64,000 bases of DNA from Psychrobacter sp. JB385 (GCF_900163785.1 NZ_FUKN01000008.1:1-64000); one strand, 5' to 3'. Positions 16,781 to 26,772 are shown, numbered from the stretch's first letter. Numbers and translations are program-made. Notes: generated by a model from the letters alone, not told the origin.

Positions 16781-18265
16781 CTATAAACCTTCATCCACAC
16801 GGACCAGCTTCACAGCACCACTGGCATCAGTGACACGGCGATAACGTACGTTACCAGAGCTTGCTGGCCTAGCCGATGGCTGCGCTGAGTAAGTGTTAGA
16901 AGGGGTTGTTTGCTGTTGAATCAATTGTCCCATGCGATCAGCAGATGCAGGTCGTAATGGCTGGCTGTTTGATGGTTGACCATATTGATTACCGTATTGA
17001 TTGGTAGATGGCGCGCCACTAGGTGCAGTATTGCCAACAATCGCACGATAGAACTTTTGACCAGCACGGCCATCGGCTGGGAATATGCCACGACTAGACT
17101 GGTATTGTTGAATCGCTGTGCGCGTCCCATCTCCGATGATACCGTCAACACCGCCAATATCGTAACCGGCATTGATTAATGCTTGCTGAATGTCCTTGGC
17201 TTGCTGGCGGCTAATACCCGGATCATCTGTCGGCCATGCCGTTACAAAGTCAGTTTTGCTGCTGTCTTCGCGCGTGATTAAATCTGATAAATGGGCAATT
17301 GCCAATGCGTAGTTTTCTGACGCATTGTATGAGTAAAACGTATCAAAGTTTTTACCAACCAAAAATGCAGGACCTTCCACACCAGCTGGTAATAGTAGGC
17401 CTGCGCTACTCAAGTCAGAAGGCAGTGGACTACCATTGGCAAGCGTGATGCCTTGGTTGCGCCAGTGGCTGATAGATTTTTTGTCTTTGCGGTTAGAAGC
17501 CGCCCAAAAGCCGTTAGGTAACTTGACTTCATAACCCCAAGGCTCGCCCGTACGATAGCCACGTTTGTCTAGGAAGTTGGCGGTAGAAGCCAGTGCATCG
17601 GGGACGCTATTGACCAAATCACGACGACCATCACCATCAAAATCAACGGCCAATTCTAAAAAGGTGCTTGGCATAAATTGCGTTTGCCCAAAGGCGCCTG
17701 CCCATGAGCCTGTCATATCGCTTGGTGCAATATCCCCGTTCTGTACGATTTTTAGGGCGTTGGCGTATTCCCCTTGAAAATAGCTTTGACGACGATCAAA
17801 GCAAGATAGCGTCGCTAAAGACTCAAATAAAGGTTTTTTGCCCAAGGTCTGCCCAAAGTTAGATTCGACACCCCACACACCTAATACATGCTCAGCTTTC
17901 ACCCCGTAACGCGATTCGATTTGGCGGAGTGTATCGCGCCATTGACGCTTCGCTCGGATACCATCTTCGACACGCTCTTTATCTACCAGCGCTGATAAAT
18001 AATCCCAAACGTCTTTTTGAAACTCAGGTTGGTAGTTTAGTGATTGAATCACACTAGGATCAGGCTGAGTAGGGCGATAGTTGTTGAACGTGAAACTATC
18101 GACACCGCTGAATTTGCTTGAGTTTTTTAGACCATCCAAACATTGTTGGAATTCGCTGTTTGATAAGTTGGGTGCTTCGGGACGAGCCGCTTGAGCGGTA
18201 CTGGCAAGACTGATGCCAACGGCCATACTGAGCAGCGATAAAGTAGAAAGGGGAGTCAAACGCAT
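16781..18265 (-). CDS. Lytic murein transglycosylase, MltB family, with peptidoglycan-binding domain
   Basis: Periplasmic enzyme that cleaves the glycan strands of peptidoglycan with formation of 1,6-anhydro-MurNAc. The 494 residues begin with a signal peptide ending near AQAARPEA; no lipobox cysteine is seen. The SLT domain follows, with the catalytic glutamate in VLGVWGVESNFGQ and the GQTQFMPSTFL stretch. A PG-binding-1 domain lies at about 355-410 (DIQQALINAGYDIGGVDGIIGDGTRTAIQQYQ, split here as one repeat unit). The tail is Ser/Pro/Gln-rich and low-complexity. AGGAT precedes the ATG. Confidence 0.92.
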   Translation of the reverse strand: MRLTPLSTLSLLSMAVGISLASTAQAARPEAPNLSNSEFQQCLDGLKNSSKFSGVDSFTFNNYRPTQPDPSVIQSLNYQPEFQKDVWDYLSALVDKERVEDGIRAKRQWRDTLRQIESRYGVKAEHVLGVWGVESNFGQTLGKKPLFESLATLSCFDRRQSYFQGEYANALKIVQNGDIAPSDMTGSWAGAFGQTQFMPSTFLELAVDFDGDGRRDLVNSVPDALASTANFLDKRGYRTGEPWGYEVKLPNGFWAASNRKDKKSISHWRNQGITLANGSPLPSDLSSAGLLLPAGVEGPAFLVGKNFDTFYSYNASENYALAIAHLSDLITREDSSKTDFVTAWPTDDPGISRQQAKDIQQALINAGYDIGGVDGIIGDGTRTAIQQYQSSRGIFPADGRAGQKFYRAIVGNTAPSGAPSTNQYGNQYGQPSNSQPLRPASADRMGQLIQQQTTPSNTYSAQPSARPASSGNVRYRRVTDASGAVKLVRVDEGL

Positions 18266-18464
18266 GAAAATATCCTATAAGCATCGAAATCGTGAATGAA
18301 GATAAAAGTGACTAAAGGCAGTATGGACTTAGAGTAACCAATCTTAATAATAAAGAAAAGGTATCGCAGCACTCAGTTACTATAAGCTGACGTTAGCGTG
18401 ATATTAAGAGAAGTTTTTAAAAAAATGGAATAAATATCGGAATTTTAAAGTCTTCGATAATAAA

Positions 18465-19136
18465 TTATTTATCTGTTAGCAGCTTATCTAACAACCAAAC
18501 ATGCTCGGTAACCTCCAAATCAGGCGCTGATCCGATAGAGGTAGGCTCTGATGCCAGCTCAGCAATGTGATAATGACTGCTATAATATTGCTGCACCTGC
18601 TCGCCACGCACTGAAAATGGTGGTCCATTCTTTTTATCTTGATCGTAATCAAGTGTGATTAAAAATTGTGGCGCATTGTCGCTCATTGTACGTATTTGCT
18701 CGCTATAGTCGAAACGCATATCAGCTGGCAGAGCGATTAACGCGGCTTTGTCATAAATGGCGTCAACATTTCCGATATCTTCAGTTGTCAGTGCAAAAAT
18801 ATCAGCGACCCACAGCTCTACTTTTTGACCTAGAAGCTTTCCTTGATAGCAGATAATAGCTGGATTTTCTGCATGCTGAAATACGGTAGGCTCAATGTTT
18901 TGCTCATTAAAAAACGCTTGTACAGCGGATTCCACCAATTCAACACCGACTACGTCATAACCTTGCGCTGCTAACCAAACCATATCGATTGATTTGCCAC
19001 ATAGAGGTACAAAGATACGGCTACCAGCTGGCAAGTTTAGCTTTGACCAATATTTGATTAATAACGGATTTGCTTCTAATTGATTGAAGCCGATACGTTT
19101 TTCTTGCCAGCGATTTTGCCAAAATTCAGGAGTCAT
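18465..19136 (-). CDS. tpm: Thiopurine S-methyltransferase
   Basis: SAM-dependent cytosolic methyltransferase that methylates thiopurines; bacterial relatives also detoxify selenite and tellurite. The 223 residues begin with the family pattern FWQNRWQEKRIGFNQLEANP. The SAM site FVPLCGKSIDMVWLAAQGY and the acidic VVGVELVESAVQAFF follow. DAIYDKAALIALP is the later conserved motif. AGAGG lies upstream of the ATG. It stands alone, with no clear partner gene. Confidence 0.92.
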   Translation of the reverse strand: MTPEFWQNRWQEKRIGFNQLEANPLLIKYWSKLNLPAGSRIFVPLCGKSIDMVWLAAQGYDVVGVELVESAVQAFFNEQNIEPTVFQHAENPAIICYQGKLLGQKVELWVADIFALTTEDIGNVDAIYDKAALIALPADMRFDYSEQIRTMSDNAPQFLITLDYDQDKKNGPPFSVRGEQVQQYYSSHYHIAELASEPTSIGSAPDLEVTEHVWLLDKLLTDK

Positions 19137-19244
19137 AATATAGACCTCTATTTGTAGGCATCAAAATTGTGGGTGATTTTCTTATTTGAAATTCACGCCC
19201 ATATAGTTGATACCAAATAAAATGGATAAACGATATTATAATGT

Positions 19245-19314
19245 GAGACTGAGATAAATTTTTTGTAGCCTCTGTCGGCGTAGGCACAGCAAGCAAAAAA
19301 ATTATCTCAGTCTC
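19245..19314. repeat. Dispersed palindromic repeat, copy 1
   Basis: Perfect 13-bp terminal arms GAGACTGAGATAA (19245-19257) and TTATCTCAGTCTC (19302-19314) enclose a core containing GTAGCCTCTGT and CAGCAAGC. The same core and arm pattern recurs at 35049-35113, and half of it at 40467-40500. It looks like a non-coding REP/MITE-type element. Confidence 0.75.
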
Positions 19315-19371
19315 GTTGACCATTTTTCATATTGATCTGCCTATAACCCCTTACATAATGTTGAACCCAAT

Positions 19372-19404
19372 AAAAAACCAAACGCCTATTGTCTAAGCGT
19401 TTGG
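19372..19404 (-). terminator. Intrinsic terminator of msrA
   Basis: Stem CCAAACGC (19378-19385) with GCGTTTGG (19397-19404), followed on the minus strand by T6. It lies 30 bp past the msrA stop. Confidence 0.85.
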
Positions 19405-19435
19405 CTAGTATCGAGCATGATTTTTAATCAATCAT

Positions 19436-19957
19436 TTAGCTGGTCATATACTGACTAAATTCTTTACGCAGTTTGGCAAGCTTTGGCGGTATCGCAAAAT
19501 TGCAATACGCTTGGCCTGGGTTTCTGTTAAAGAAGTCTTGATGTTCGTCTTCTGCTTTAAAGAAATCCATCGCAGGATGAATTTCTGTAACGATATTAAG
19601 ACCCATATCACGCAGTTTATTAATGGTACGGTCAACCGTTGGCCTTTGATCTTCGTCTGTATAAAACACCACACTGCGATATTGGCTGCCAACGTCATTG
19701 CCTTGACGATCCATCGTAGTGGGATCATGAGTCGCAAAGAATACATCAAGGATCACTTCTAATGGCACGACGGACTCATCAAACTCAACTTTGATGACTT
19801 CGACGTGTCCGGTGTTACCACTACAGACGTCTTTGTAATTGGCAGAGACAGCATCGCCGCCCATATAGCCGGATACGACAGACTGTACGCCTTTTATCGA
19901 TAAAAATACTGACTCGGTGCACCAAAAGCAGCCGCCGCCTAATACGATGGTTTGCAT
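19436..19957 (-). CDS. msrA: Peptide methionine (S)-S-oxide reductase MsrA
   Basis: Reduces methionine-S-sulfoxide in proteins and free methionine sulfoxide, repairing oxidative damage in the cytoplasm. The 173 residues begin with the active-site motif GGGCFWCTE, where Cys10 is catalytic. YMGGDAVSANYKDVCSGNTGHVE and DPTTMDRQGNDVGSQYRS are typical substrate-binding stretches. No MsrB domain is fused. AAGGAA precedes the ATG, and a terminator follows the gene. Monocistronic. Confidence 0.95.
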   Translation of the reverse strand: MQTIVLGGGCFWCTESVFLSIKGVQSVVSGYMGGDAVSANYKDVCSGNTGHVEVIKVEFDESVVPLEVILDVFFATHDPTTMDRQGNDVGSQYRSVVFYTDEDQRPTVDRTINKLRDMGLNIVTEIHPAMDFFKAEDEHQDFFNRNPGQAYCNFAIPPKLAKLRKEFSQYMTS

Positions 19958-20164
19958 AATTTTTCCTTATTTTTATAAGTATGGGCCAAATGTTAATCAT
20001 TCAGCGATACGTATTTAGCTTAGCAGGGCATCTAGCCGCGATAAGTAACAAACAGTAATGTTATAATGGGCTTTTGCTACCTGTGCCTACGCTTAATGAA
20101 CGAGTTTGGCAAAACGCATCATTATATTCCAATGTAAGTTCTATTATCAAAAACGAGTCGCCCC

Positions 20165-20935
20165 ATGAGCCAACCTGATCCTACTAAACACGACATTCTA
20201 TTTACCACGCCACTGGACAAAGCAGCACGCTTTTCTTTTGATGAGCAAGTGGTGGCCTGTTTTCCTGATATGATTCGCCGTAGTGTCCCAGGTTACGGTC
20301 AGGTATTGGCCATGCTACCCATATTTGCTCGTCGTCACTGCAAGTATCGTCAGCAAAGCGGTAGTGGTCAACGTGTCAGCCGCGTTTATGATTTGGGCTG
20401 TTCATTGGGTGCCGCGAGCATGACGCTGGCGGGCGAGTTTGACCCGCAAGATTTGCAGATTAAAGCCATTGATATCTCACCTGCCATGACAACCGAAGCC
20501 ACGACGCTGTTGAGTGATAATTATCCTGAGCATGATATCGAAGTCATCACCGCAGATATTCGCGACGTTGAGCTTGAGCTGTGCGATATGGTGATTTTAA
20601 ATTTAACGCTACAGTTTTTGCCAGCAGCCGATAGAGTTGCGGTATTAGAGAAGATTTATGCGGCGCTGAGCGAAGGCGGCATATTGGTATTGACCGAAAA
20701 AACCCATGCCTTTGATGAGCAATATGATGCGTGGTTGGTTGAGCGTTATTATGACTTTAAACGTGCCAATGGCTATACCGAGATGGAAATTAGTGGTAAA
20801 CGTAATGCGTTAGAGAACGTGCTGATTACCGATACGTTAGATGAGCATCATGCACGCTTAGATCAAGTAGGCTTTGCGCGTCATTTGACTTGGTTTCAGT
20901 TTTTAAACTTTGTGTCTATTGTAGCGTTTAAATAA
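20165..20935 (+). CDS. cmoA: Carboxy-S-adenosyl-L-methionine synthase CmoA
   Basis: Makes carboxy-SAM from SAM and prephenate for the tRNA wobble modification cmo5U34. The 256 residues include [20 protein letters not shown] near the N-terminus, the SAM-binding [29 protein letters not shown], and NLTLQFLP. These match CmoA well. The C-terminal stretch [20 protein letters not shown] is typical. cmoB follows after 50 bp and provides the next step. The ribosome binding site is weak. Confidence 0.95.
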   Translation: MSQPDPTKHDILFTTPLDKAARFSFDEQVVACFPDMIRRSVPGYGQVLAMLPIFARRHCKYRQQSGSGQRVSRVYDLGCSLGAASMTLAGEFDPQDLQIKAIDISPAMTTEATTLLSDNYPEHDIEVITADIRDVELELCDMVILNLTLQFLPAADRVAVLEKIYAALSEGGILVLTEKTHAFDEQYDAWLVERYYDFKRANGYTEMEISGKRNALENVLITDTLDEHHARLDQVGFARHLTWFQFLNFVSIVAFK

Positions 20936-20985
20936 TCCTTACTTTTAACACAGTTGTCCCTTCATCAATACGGTAACCTGCTTTT

Positions 20986-22032
20986 ATGCTCAACGACACG
21001 ATCACTCACGCCGAACGCGAACTGTATTTAACCTTGCTCGAATTAGCTCAGCAGCAGCCAAGTGCTTATGAATGGCTGACGCGACTGCCAACATGGTTAA
21101 ATGATATTAAGGACAAGGCCAATTACGCCCATGCGCCTGCTTATCAAGCGTCTGTGGCGCGATTGCCAAATTTGACGGTCAATCATGTCGATTTAAATAG
21201 TGATGTACTGACGATTGATGCGAGTCTGAATCAGTCTCAGTACAAACAAACAACAGCGTTATTAAAGCAGTTGATGCCGTGGCGTAAAGGGCCATTTCAG
21301 ATTGGCGGTCAAATCGGCGATGATGAATCAGGTATTAAGATTGATACTGAGTGGCACAGTGATTGGAAATGGCAACGGGTCGCGCCGCATTTAGGTAGGC
21401 TAGATGGTCGGCGTGTATTGGACGTCGGTGGCGGCTCTGGTTATCACGGCTGGCGCATGGCAGGGGCTGGCGCGGACACGGTCATCATTATTGATCCGTC
21501 ATGCCTGTTTTATCATCAGTTCATGGCGATTCGGCATTTTATCGGTAGCGCGGATGCTCATGAGACGGGTCGTTACCGTACCCATTATATTCCCGTACCG
21601 CTAGAAGCGTTACCTGAGCACAGCCAGTTGTTTGATACCGTGTTTAGTATGGGCGTGCTCTATCATCGTCAGTCGCCGTTTGAGCATTTGCAGCAGCTCA
21701 GAGGTCAACTCGTCAAAGGCGGTGAGCTGGTACTTGAGACCTTGGTGGTGGAAGGTGATGCCAATACCGTACTGGTGCCACACGATCGTTACGCTCAGAT
21801 GAATAACGTCTATTTTTTACCGTCAGTTGCCGCGTTAATCGGTTGGTTAGAAAAGGTTGGATTCTCAGATGTGCGCTGCGTCGATGTGGCTGTGACGTCT
21901 GTGAAAGAGCAGCGTCAAACCGAATGGATGACCTATCATTCGTTGGCGGATTTTTTAGATCCCAATGACGCAACTAAGACCATTGAAGGCTATCCTGCGC
22001 CGATGCGTGCAACCTTGATTGCAAAAAAATAG
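20986..22032 (+). CDS. cmoB: tRNA 5-carboxymethoxyuridine methyltransferase CmoB
   Basis: Transfers the carboxymethyl group from carboxy-SAM to 5-hydroxyuridine at position 34 of several tRNAs. The 348 residues carry MPWRKGPFQIGGQIGDDE and IDTEWHSDWKWQRVAPHLG. The cofactor site is RVLDVGGGSGYHGWRMAGAG, followed by IIDPSCLFYHQFMAIRHFIG and MGVLYHRQSPFEHL. All are hallmark CmoB segments. It sits directly behind cmoA, and the pair forms an operon. Confidence 0.95.
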   Translation: MLNDTITHAERELYLTLLELAQQQPSAYEWLTRLPTWLNDIKDKANYAHAPAYQASVARLPNLTVNHVDLNSDVLTIDASLNQSQYKQTTALLKQLMPWRKGPFQIGGQIGDDESGIKIDTEWHSDWKWQRVAPHLGRLDGRRVLDVGGGSGYHGWRMAGAGADTVIIIDPSCLFYHQFMAIRHFIGSADAHETGRYRTHYIPVPLEALPEHSQLFDTVFSMGVLYHRQSPFEHLQQLRGQLVKGGELVLETLVVEGDANTVLVPHDRYAQMNNVYFLPSVAALIGWLEKVGFSDVRCVDVAVTSVKEQRQTEWMTYHSLADFLDPNDATKTIEGYPAPMRATLIAKK

Positions 22033-22072
22033 TACGTACTTACCTACCTACCTACCATAAGGAGAATGGACA

Positions 22073-23206
22073 GTGAAAAAACTAACGATGTTACTCAGTG
22101 CTATGATGGGTACTCTGTCATTAATGTCCATATCAGCTTATGCTGCCTATGGCACGCCATTTGAGGGGTGGGGTTTTGTACAGGATGATTGGCAAGTGGT
22201 GTGTGATAATACATCAACTTGCCGCGCAGCAGGTTATGCAGAGGAGAGTCAATTAGATATGCCTGCCTCGATATTGCTCACAGCATTGCCAAAAGTCGCT
22301 TTGCCAATGGCGCAGGTTCAGTTTTTATCGGAGTCCTCAGAGCAAGGTTTTACTGACGTTGAGCTGTGGCTAAATGGTAAAAACTTTGGCAACTTAACCT
22401 CAGATGACGATGGCTACACCTATGACTTAACCCACCAGCAACTCACCTACCTTCTCAATCATGCGCGTTTAAACACAAAAATAGAGATCAAAGAAGGCGG
22501 TAAAAGCTGGTTTATCAGTGATAAGGGTATGAGCGCCGTGCTGCTCAAATTAGATGAAGTGCAAGGAAGAGTAGGCACACCAATCGCCTTGGTCAGTAAG
22601 AACAGTCCAAATCGACAAACGCCCAAATCTGCTAAACCCGTACCAGTTATCAAAAAAGCTGATAGTTATTCGGAAGACAATCACAAACAGCTGGACCCTG
22701 CAAAATCTATTTACTTTAGAAAAAATATTGAAAAATGGGTGAATATTGATGACGAGCAGCTCATAGGCTCTGAAGATGATATGGGAGACTGTGAACTCAT
22801 CAATCCAAAGACCGAAGCAAACCAACGAATGCAAGAGTATGGCGCTGATAGACTGGATTGGACGTTTACACCTGTAGACGCCAAGCACACGCTTGCAAGC
22901 CATGTGTGCTGGCAGGGCGCTTATAATGAAGGGTCAGGGTATTGGCTGATTAATCATGAAAAGCCAAGTCAGCCACAACTGATCACGACGTCTGGCAATG
23001 AGTATTCTGATGGCGAGATTTGGGCCACTCATAAAGACAGAGGTATCGGTGATTGCTGGAACCGCCGTATATGGACTTGGAACGGCCAAACATTTGCTAA
23101 AAGCGAAGAGGCGAGTACGGGAATGTGCCGCGGTTTTGCTGGCGGGGCATGGGCGCTGCCAACCTATGTAAGCGAGATCACAAACAAGGCAAATAGCACT
23201 CAATAA
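22073..23206 (+). CDS. DUF1176 domain-containing secreted protein
   Basis: Periplasmic protein of unknown function, 377 residues, starting at GTG 22073 with AAGGAG upstream. A signal peptide ends near AYAAYGTP. The family pattern follows: DDWQVVCDNTSTCRAAGY near the start, and paired cysteines late in the protein (GDCELIN, HVCWQGAYNEG, GDCWNRRIWTW, GMCRGFAGGAW). These probably form disulfides. Four TACC repeats (22041-22056) lie between cmoB and its ribosome binding site. It may be cotranscribed with cmoAB. Confidence 0.85.
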   Translation: MKKLTMLLSAMMGTLSLMSISAYAAYGTPFEGWGFVQDDWQVVCDNTSTCRAAGYAEESQLDMPASILLTALPKVALPMAQVQFLSESSEQGFTDVELWLNGKNFGNLTSDDDGYTYDLTHQQLTYLLNHARLNTKIEIKEGGKSWFISDKGMSAVLLKLDEVQGRVGTPIALVSKNSPNRQTPKSAKPVPVIKKADSYSEDNHKQLDPAKSIYFRKNIEKWVNIDDEQLIGSEDDMGDCELINPKTEANQRMQEYGADRLDWTFTPVDAKHTLASHVCWQGAYNEGSGYWLINHEKPSQPQLITTSGNEYSDGEIWATHKDRGIGDCWNRRIWTWNGQTFAKSEEASTGMCRGFAGGAWALPTYVSEITNKANSTQ

Positions 23207-23306
23207 AGTCCGCTTTGACGTAAGCGGATACGACGCTGTCAAATGAGACAGGAACAAGCAATTACGTTGCTATGCTACGCTGACAGGATGAAATAAAAAA
23301 GATAGG

Positions 23307-23525
23307 TTATATCAGCCACCTTTTGAAAGCCACTTCCATTATGATCTTGAGGATAAAACCGACAGAGCCTGCGCCTAAGGCAACAAATATCCAAAAAGTA
23401 CCAGCGCGACCAGCCTCAGAGGTTTTAGAGATATCCCACATGATAAAGAACAAAAAAGCGATGAATATTGGTAATAAGACGTACAGTCCCCAACTGGTGA
23501 CGGTACTGGCAGCAATAGCAAACAT
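23307..23525 (-). CDS. DUF2788 small membrane protein
   Basis: A 72-residue protein with two hydrophobic segments (about 10-30 and 43-65) joined by a short polar loop, DISKTSEAGRAGTF. Size, topology and the loop pattern agree with DUF2788, a family seen in Moraxellaceae and relatives; its function is unknown. AGGAT precedes the ATG. It is convergent with the DUF1176 gene. Confidence 0.72.
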   Translation of the reverse strand: MFAIAASTVTSWGLYVLLPIFIAFLFFIMWDISKTSEAGRAGTFWIFVALGAGSVGFILKIIMEVAFKRWLI

Positions 23526-23987
23526 GACATGATCCTATAAAAAAGTAGTAATGCATCTCCTATAACTGATATCGTTTAGAAGAGCCATACAAACTACCAT
23601 TATACCGCGGAAGCGAGTGGGTATAAACGACTGCTCAGTATCGACAAGCAGGAACGTTACCATTGGCTCAGCCAATGATTGAATAGTGACTTGTCATAAG
23701 AAGCCGTAGAAAAGACATTATTGAATTTTGCATAATAAAAAGCCCAAACCATCGAGATCACTTGATAAGTTATTAAGGCTATTTGTCATAAGAGTAAGAT
23801 TTTAGTGCTAATTTTGGCGCAAATGATGCAATGACGCGCAAAGATTGCTATATTTACAGGTTATTTATTTTTATATTTTTTGTCCCCTGCAATGTCGGTC
23901 GCTATTATAATAAGCAATTATCGATTGCTCGCATTCGCCACATTTTTACCCTGTTTTTGTTGTTTATTTAACTGAGTTTAAAACCCT
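23526..23987. other. Intergenic region before argS
   Basis: These 460 bp lie between the starts of the divergent DUF2788 gene and argS. They must hold both promoters, but I see no feature clear enough to name: no coding frame with a ribosome binding site, no terminator and no repeat. Confidence 0.5.
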
Positions 23988-25817
23988 ATGTCACAAACCC
24001 AAATTGATACACTTGCATCGCTATTTCATGATGCCATTCAAACCTTACAAGCCGATGGCACGCTACCCAATGATTGGCAAAACAACAGCCAAATCACGCG
24101 TACCAAAGATTTGAGCCATGGTGATTTTGCCAGCAATATTGCACTGACGGCGGCCAAAGCGGCCAAGGCCAATCCGCGCCAACTTGCCGAAAAAATTGTG
24201 AGCGCACTGCCTGAGAACCAAGACATTCGCCAAGTAGAAATCGCAGGGCCTGGCTTTATTAACGTATTTTTAAACTCGGAAGCCAAGTTTTCGGTATTGG
24301 ACGATATCTTTACCTTACAGGAACGTTTTGGTCTGAGTAATCAGTTCGACGGTCAAAAGGTACAAGTTGAGTTTGTCTCTGCTAACCCAACCTCAAGTCT
24401 GCACGTCGGCCACGGTCGCGGTGCTGCGTTTGGCATGAGTGTCTCAAACCTACTAGAAGCCATCGGCTACGATGTCACGCGTGAGTATTATGTCAATGAC
24501 GCGGGTCGTCAAATGGACATCTTGGCGACCAGTACCTATCTGCGTTATCTAGAGTTAAATGGCGAGCAAATCACGTTCCCAGTCAATGGCTATCAAGGTG
24601 ATTATGTTAGTGATATCGCCCAGACACTCAAAACGCAACATGGCGACAGCTACGTCCATGGTTTTGCAGATGTTGCTAAAGATGCGCCAGAAGATGCTCA
24701 GTTTGAGATTAATGCTGAAGGCGAAAAAATCCTAGTTTCAGGTGATAAAGAAGCGCACATTGATGGTTTGATTGCTAATAGCAAAGCCTTGCTTGGTGAC
24801 AGCTACGAGTTGTTTTTAAATGCGGCATTGAGCAGTATTTTGGCTGATATTAAAGATGATTTAAATGACTTTGGTGTGAGCTATGAGTGCTGGTTCAGCG
24901 AACGATCTATCGATAGCGAGATTGAGCCAGTACTGCAAGTTTTAGACGAAAAAGGCTATCTATACGAAAAAGACGGCAATATCTGGTTTAAATCGACCGA
25001 TTTTGGCGATGAAAAAGACCGTGTCGTGCGCCGTGCTAATGGTCAATCAACGTATTTTGCCTCGGATATTGCTTATCACAAAAACAAGTTCGATCGCGGT
25101 TTTGATAAGGTGATTAACGTTTGGGGCGCTGATCACCATGGTTATGTCCCGCGCGTAAAAGCGGCTCTATTGGCTTTAGGCATCGATGCCGATCGTTTAG
25201 ACGTGGTGCTGGTACAGTTTGTGGCGTTGTGGCGTGGCAGTGAAAAAGTACAAATGTCATCGCGCTCGGGTCAATTTGTTACCCTGCGTGATCTGCGCGC
25301 AGAAGTCGGCAATGATGCGGCGCGTTTTTACTATGTAGCGCGTAAGCCTGAAGTGCATATTGATTTTGATTTAGAGCTTGCCAAATCACAAAGCAAAGAC
25401 AACCAAGTCTATTATATCCAGTATGCGCATGCACGCGTTTGCCGTGTATTAGAAAAACTGGCAACCTACGATTTGGCAGTAGATGATGCTATTGGTTTGG
25501 CACATCAGGACTTGCTGACCGCGCCCAATGAAGACGAGTTGATTAAACTATTAGCAGGCTATCCAGCAACGTTATTACGCGCCGCGACGGGCTATGAGCC
25601 ACATGTCTTGACCAACTATCTAAAAGAGCTTGCTGCCTTATTCCATGGCTGGTATGACACCAATCGCATTTTGCCTGTGAGTCTCACGTCAGGTGAAACA
25701 CCAAGCTCGGATGAGATGGCATTGATGCAGGCACGTTTGCGTTTGTCCAAGGCAGTCAGACAAGTATTGGCCAATGGCTTAGGGCTGTTAGGATTGTCTG
25801 CGCCGTCTAGTATGTAG
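23988..25817 (+). CDS. argS: Arginine--tRNA ligase
   Basis: Class I aminoacyl-tRNA synthetase that charges tRNA-Arg with arginine. The 609 residues begin with the Add-1 domain and then carry VEFVSANPTSSLHVGHGRGA, where HVGH is the HIGH motif. In place of KMSKS there is VQMSSRSGQFV, the usual diverged form in ArgRS. DQVYYIQYAHARVCRV and the anticodon-binding C-terminal domain follow. The ribosome binding site is weak (GAG nine bases upstream). A SPOR-domain gene follows after 120 bp, an order common in related bacteria. Confidence 0.96.
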   Translation: MSQTQIDTLASLFHDAIQTLQADGTLPNDWQNNSQITRTKDLSHGDFASNIALTAAKAAKANPRQLAEKIVSALPENQDIRQVEIAGPGFINVFLNSEAKFSVLDDIFTLQERFGLSNQFDGQKVQVEFVSANPTSSLHVGHGRGAAFGMSVSNLLEAIGYDVTREYYVNDAGRQMDILATSTYLRYLELNGEQITFPVNGYQGDYVSDIAQTLKTQHGDSYVHGFADVAKDAPEDAQFEINAEGEKILVSGDKEAHIDGLIANSKALLGDSYELFLNAALSSILADIKDDLNDFGVSYECWFSERSIDSEIEPVLQVLDEKGYLYEKDGNIWFKSTDFGDEKDRVVRRANGQSTYFASDIAYHKNKFDRGFDKVINVWGADHHGYVPRVKAALLALGIDADRLDVVLVQFVALWRGSEKVQMSSRSGQFVTLRDLRAEVGNDAARFYYVARKPEVHIDFDLELAKSQSKDNQVYYIQYAHARVCRVLEKLATYDLAVDDAIGLAHQDLLTAPNEDELIKLLAGYPATLLRAATGYEPHVLTNYLKELAALFHGWYDTNRILPVSLTSGETPSSDEMALMQARLRLSKAVRQVLANGLGLLGLSAPSSM

Positions 25818-25868
25818 TAACTTTCTAACATGTGGTAGCTGTCTGATATACGGTAGTTTTCTAGCATA
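25810..25868. repeat. Degenerate tandem repeat between argS and the SPOR gene
   Basis: Three imperfect units of 18-20 bp run TATGTAGTAACTTTCTAACA, TGTGGTAGCTGTCTGATA and TACGGTAGTTTTCTAGCA, followed by a partial fourth. The first unit overlaps the argS stop codon region. The repeat looks like slippage-derived sequence with no evident role. Confidence 0.5.
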
Positions 25869-25937
25869 TAGAATGAGTACAGACAGCTGATAGCAATAAA
25901 TTGATGATAGATAGATTCTGTAGGGAGAACCAGATCC

Positions 25938-26741
25938 ATGCTAGCCAAAAAACCTAAAGGCGCAACAGAAAAGCGCAAATCAAGTAGCGTATCAGGCTTA
26001 TTATGGATGTTTGTCGGTGCGATTTTGACATTAATGATCGGGGTATTCATTTACCTTTCACCATTGTTCAATTTTAGCCCTGCTGATGGCAGCGCTGAGA
26101 ATGATCCTGACAGGCAGGTACAGCCACGCGTTGATACAGATACTGATAACAGCGATTATGAGTTCTATGATATCTTACCCAATCAAGAAATGGCCACCAT
26201 TCCTGATGAAGAGATCACTGATACGAATACCAATCAATCAGATAATATGGGTGCCTTTGAGCCAGATGTTGTAGTGACTCAGCCTGAGGATACTGGTAAT
26301 TTTGGTATCGCTGAAAGTACAACCATTGAGCCAAGTGCTAGTAATAATGCGACAACCAGCAATGGTAGCAACGATATTGTGATTGTGGAAGAAGATGCGA
26401 CTTATGATGAGGCGCCAGCGACCAATAGCAACAGTAGTAATAATACGAGCAATCGTGCAAACAATGCAGGTGCTGGTACAGCAAGTGTGCAACCAGCCAA
26501 GCCTTCGACCTATATCTTGCAAATTAATAGCTTCGGCGATGCAGACGAAGCAGATCGTCGCCGCGCGCAAGTATTGATGGCGGGTGTGGATGCCAGAGTA
26601 GTCAAAAACACGACAGGCAATGGCCTACCGATCTATCAGGTAATCTCGCGTCCGTTAAATAACCGTCAGGCAGTGACAACAGCACAGCAGCGCTTACAAA
26701 ACAATGGTATTGACTCTATTATCGTTGAACAGCGTCGCTAA
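25938..26741 (+). CDS. SPOR domain-containing membrane protein
   Basis: An inner-membrane protein of 267 residues with FtsN-like architecture. It has a short basic cytoplasmic start, one membrane helix (about residues 20-45), a long acidic, Asn/Ser/Thr-rich linker (about 50-185), and a C-terminal SPOR domain (STYILQINSFGDADEADRRR onward). SPOR domains bind denuded glycan strands at the division septum, so a role in division or wall remodelling is likely. GGGAG precedes the ATG, and a terminator follows. It could be FtsN itself or a paralogue; sequence alone does not decide. Confidence 0.85.
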   Translation: MLAKKPKGATEKRKSSSVSGLLWMFVGAILTLMIGVFIYLSPLFNFSPADGSAENDPDRQVQPRVDTDTDNSDYEFYDILPNQEMATIPDEEITDTNTNQSDNMGAFEPDVVVTQPEDTGNFGIAESTTIEPSASNNATTSNGSNDIVIVEEDATYDEAPATNSNSSNNTSNRANNAGAGTASVQPAKPSTYILQINSFGDADEADRRRAQVLMAGVDARVVKNTTGNGLPIYQVISRPLNNRQAVTTAQQRLQNNGIDSIIVEQRR

Positions 26742-26772
26742 GTTAAGTTGTTTACAGTAATTGTATTTATTG

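Noticed and set aside
20075..20095. Short match (CTGTGCCTACGC) to the core of the dispersed repeat
   Set aside because: Only 12 bases match and no arms are present; chance or a very decayed copy cannot be told apart.
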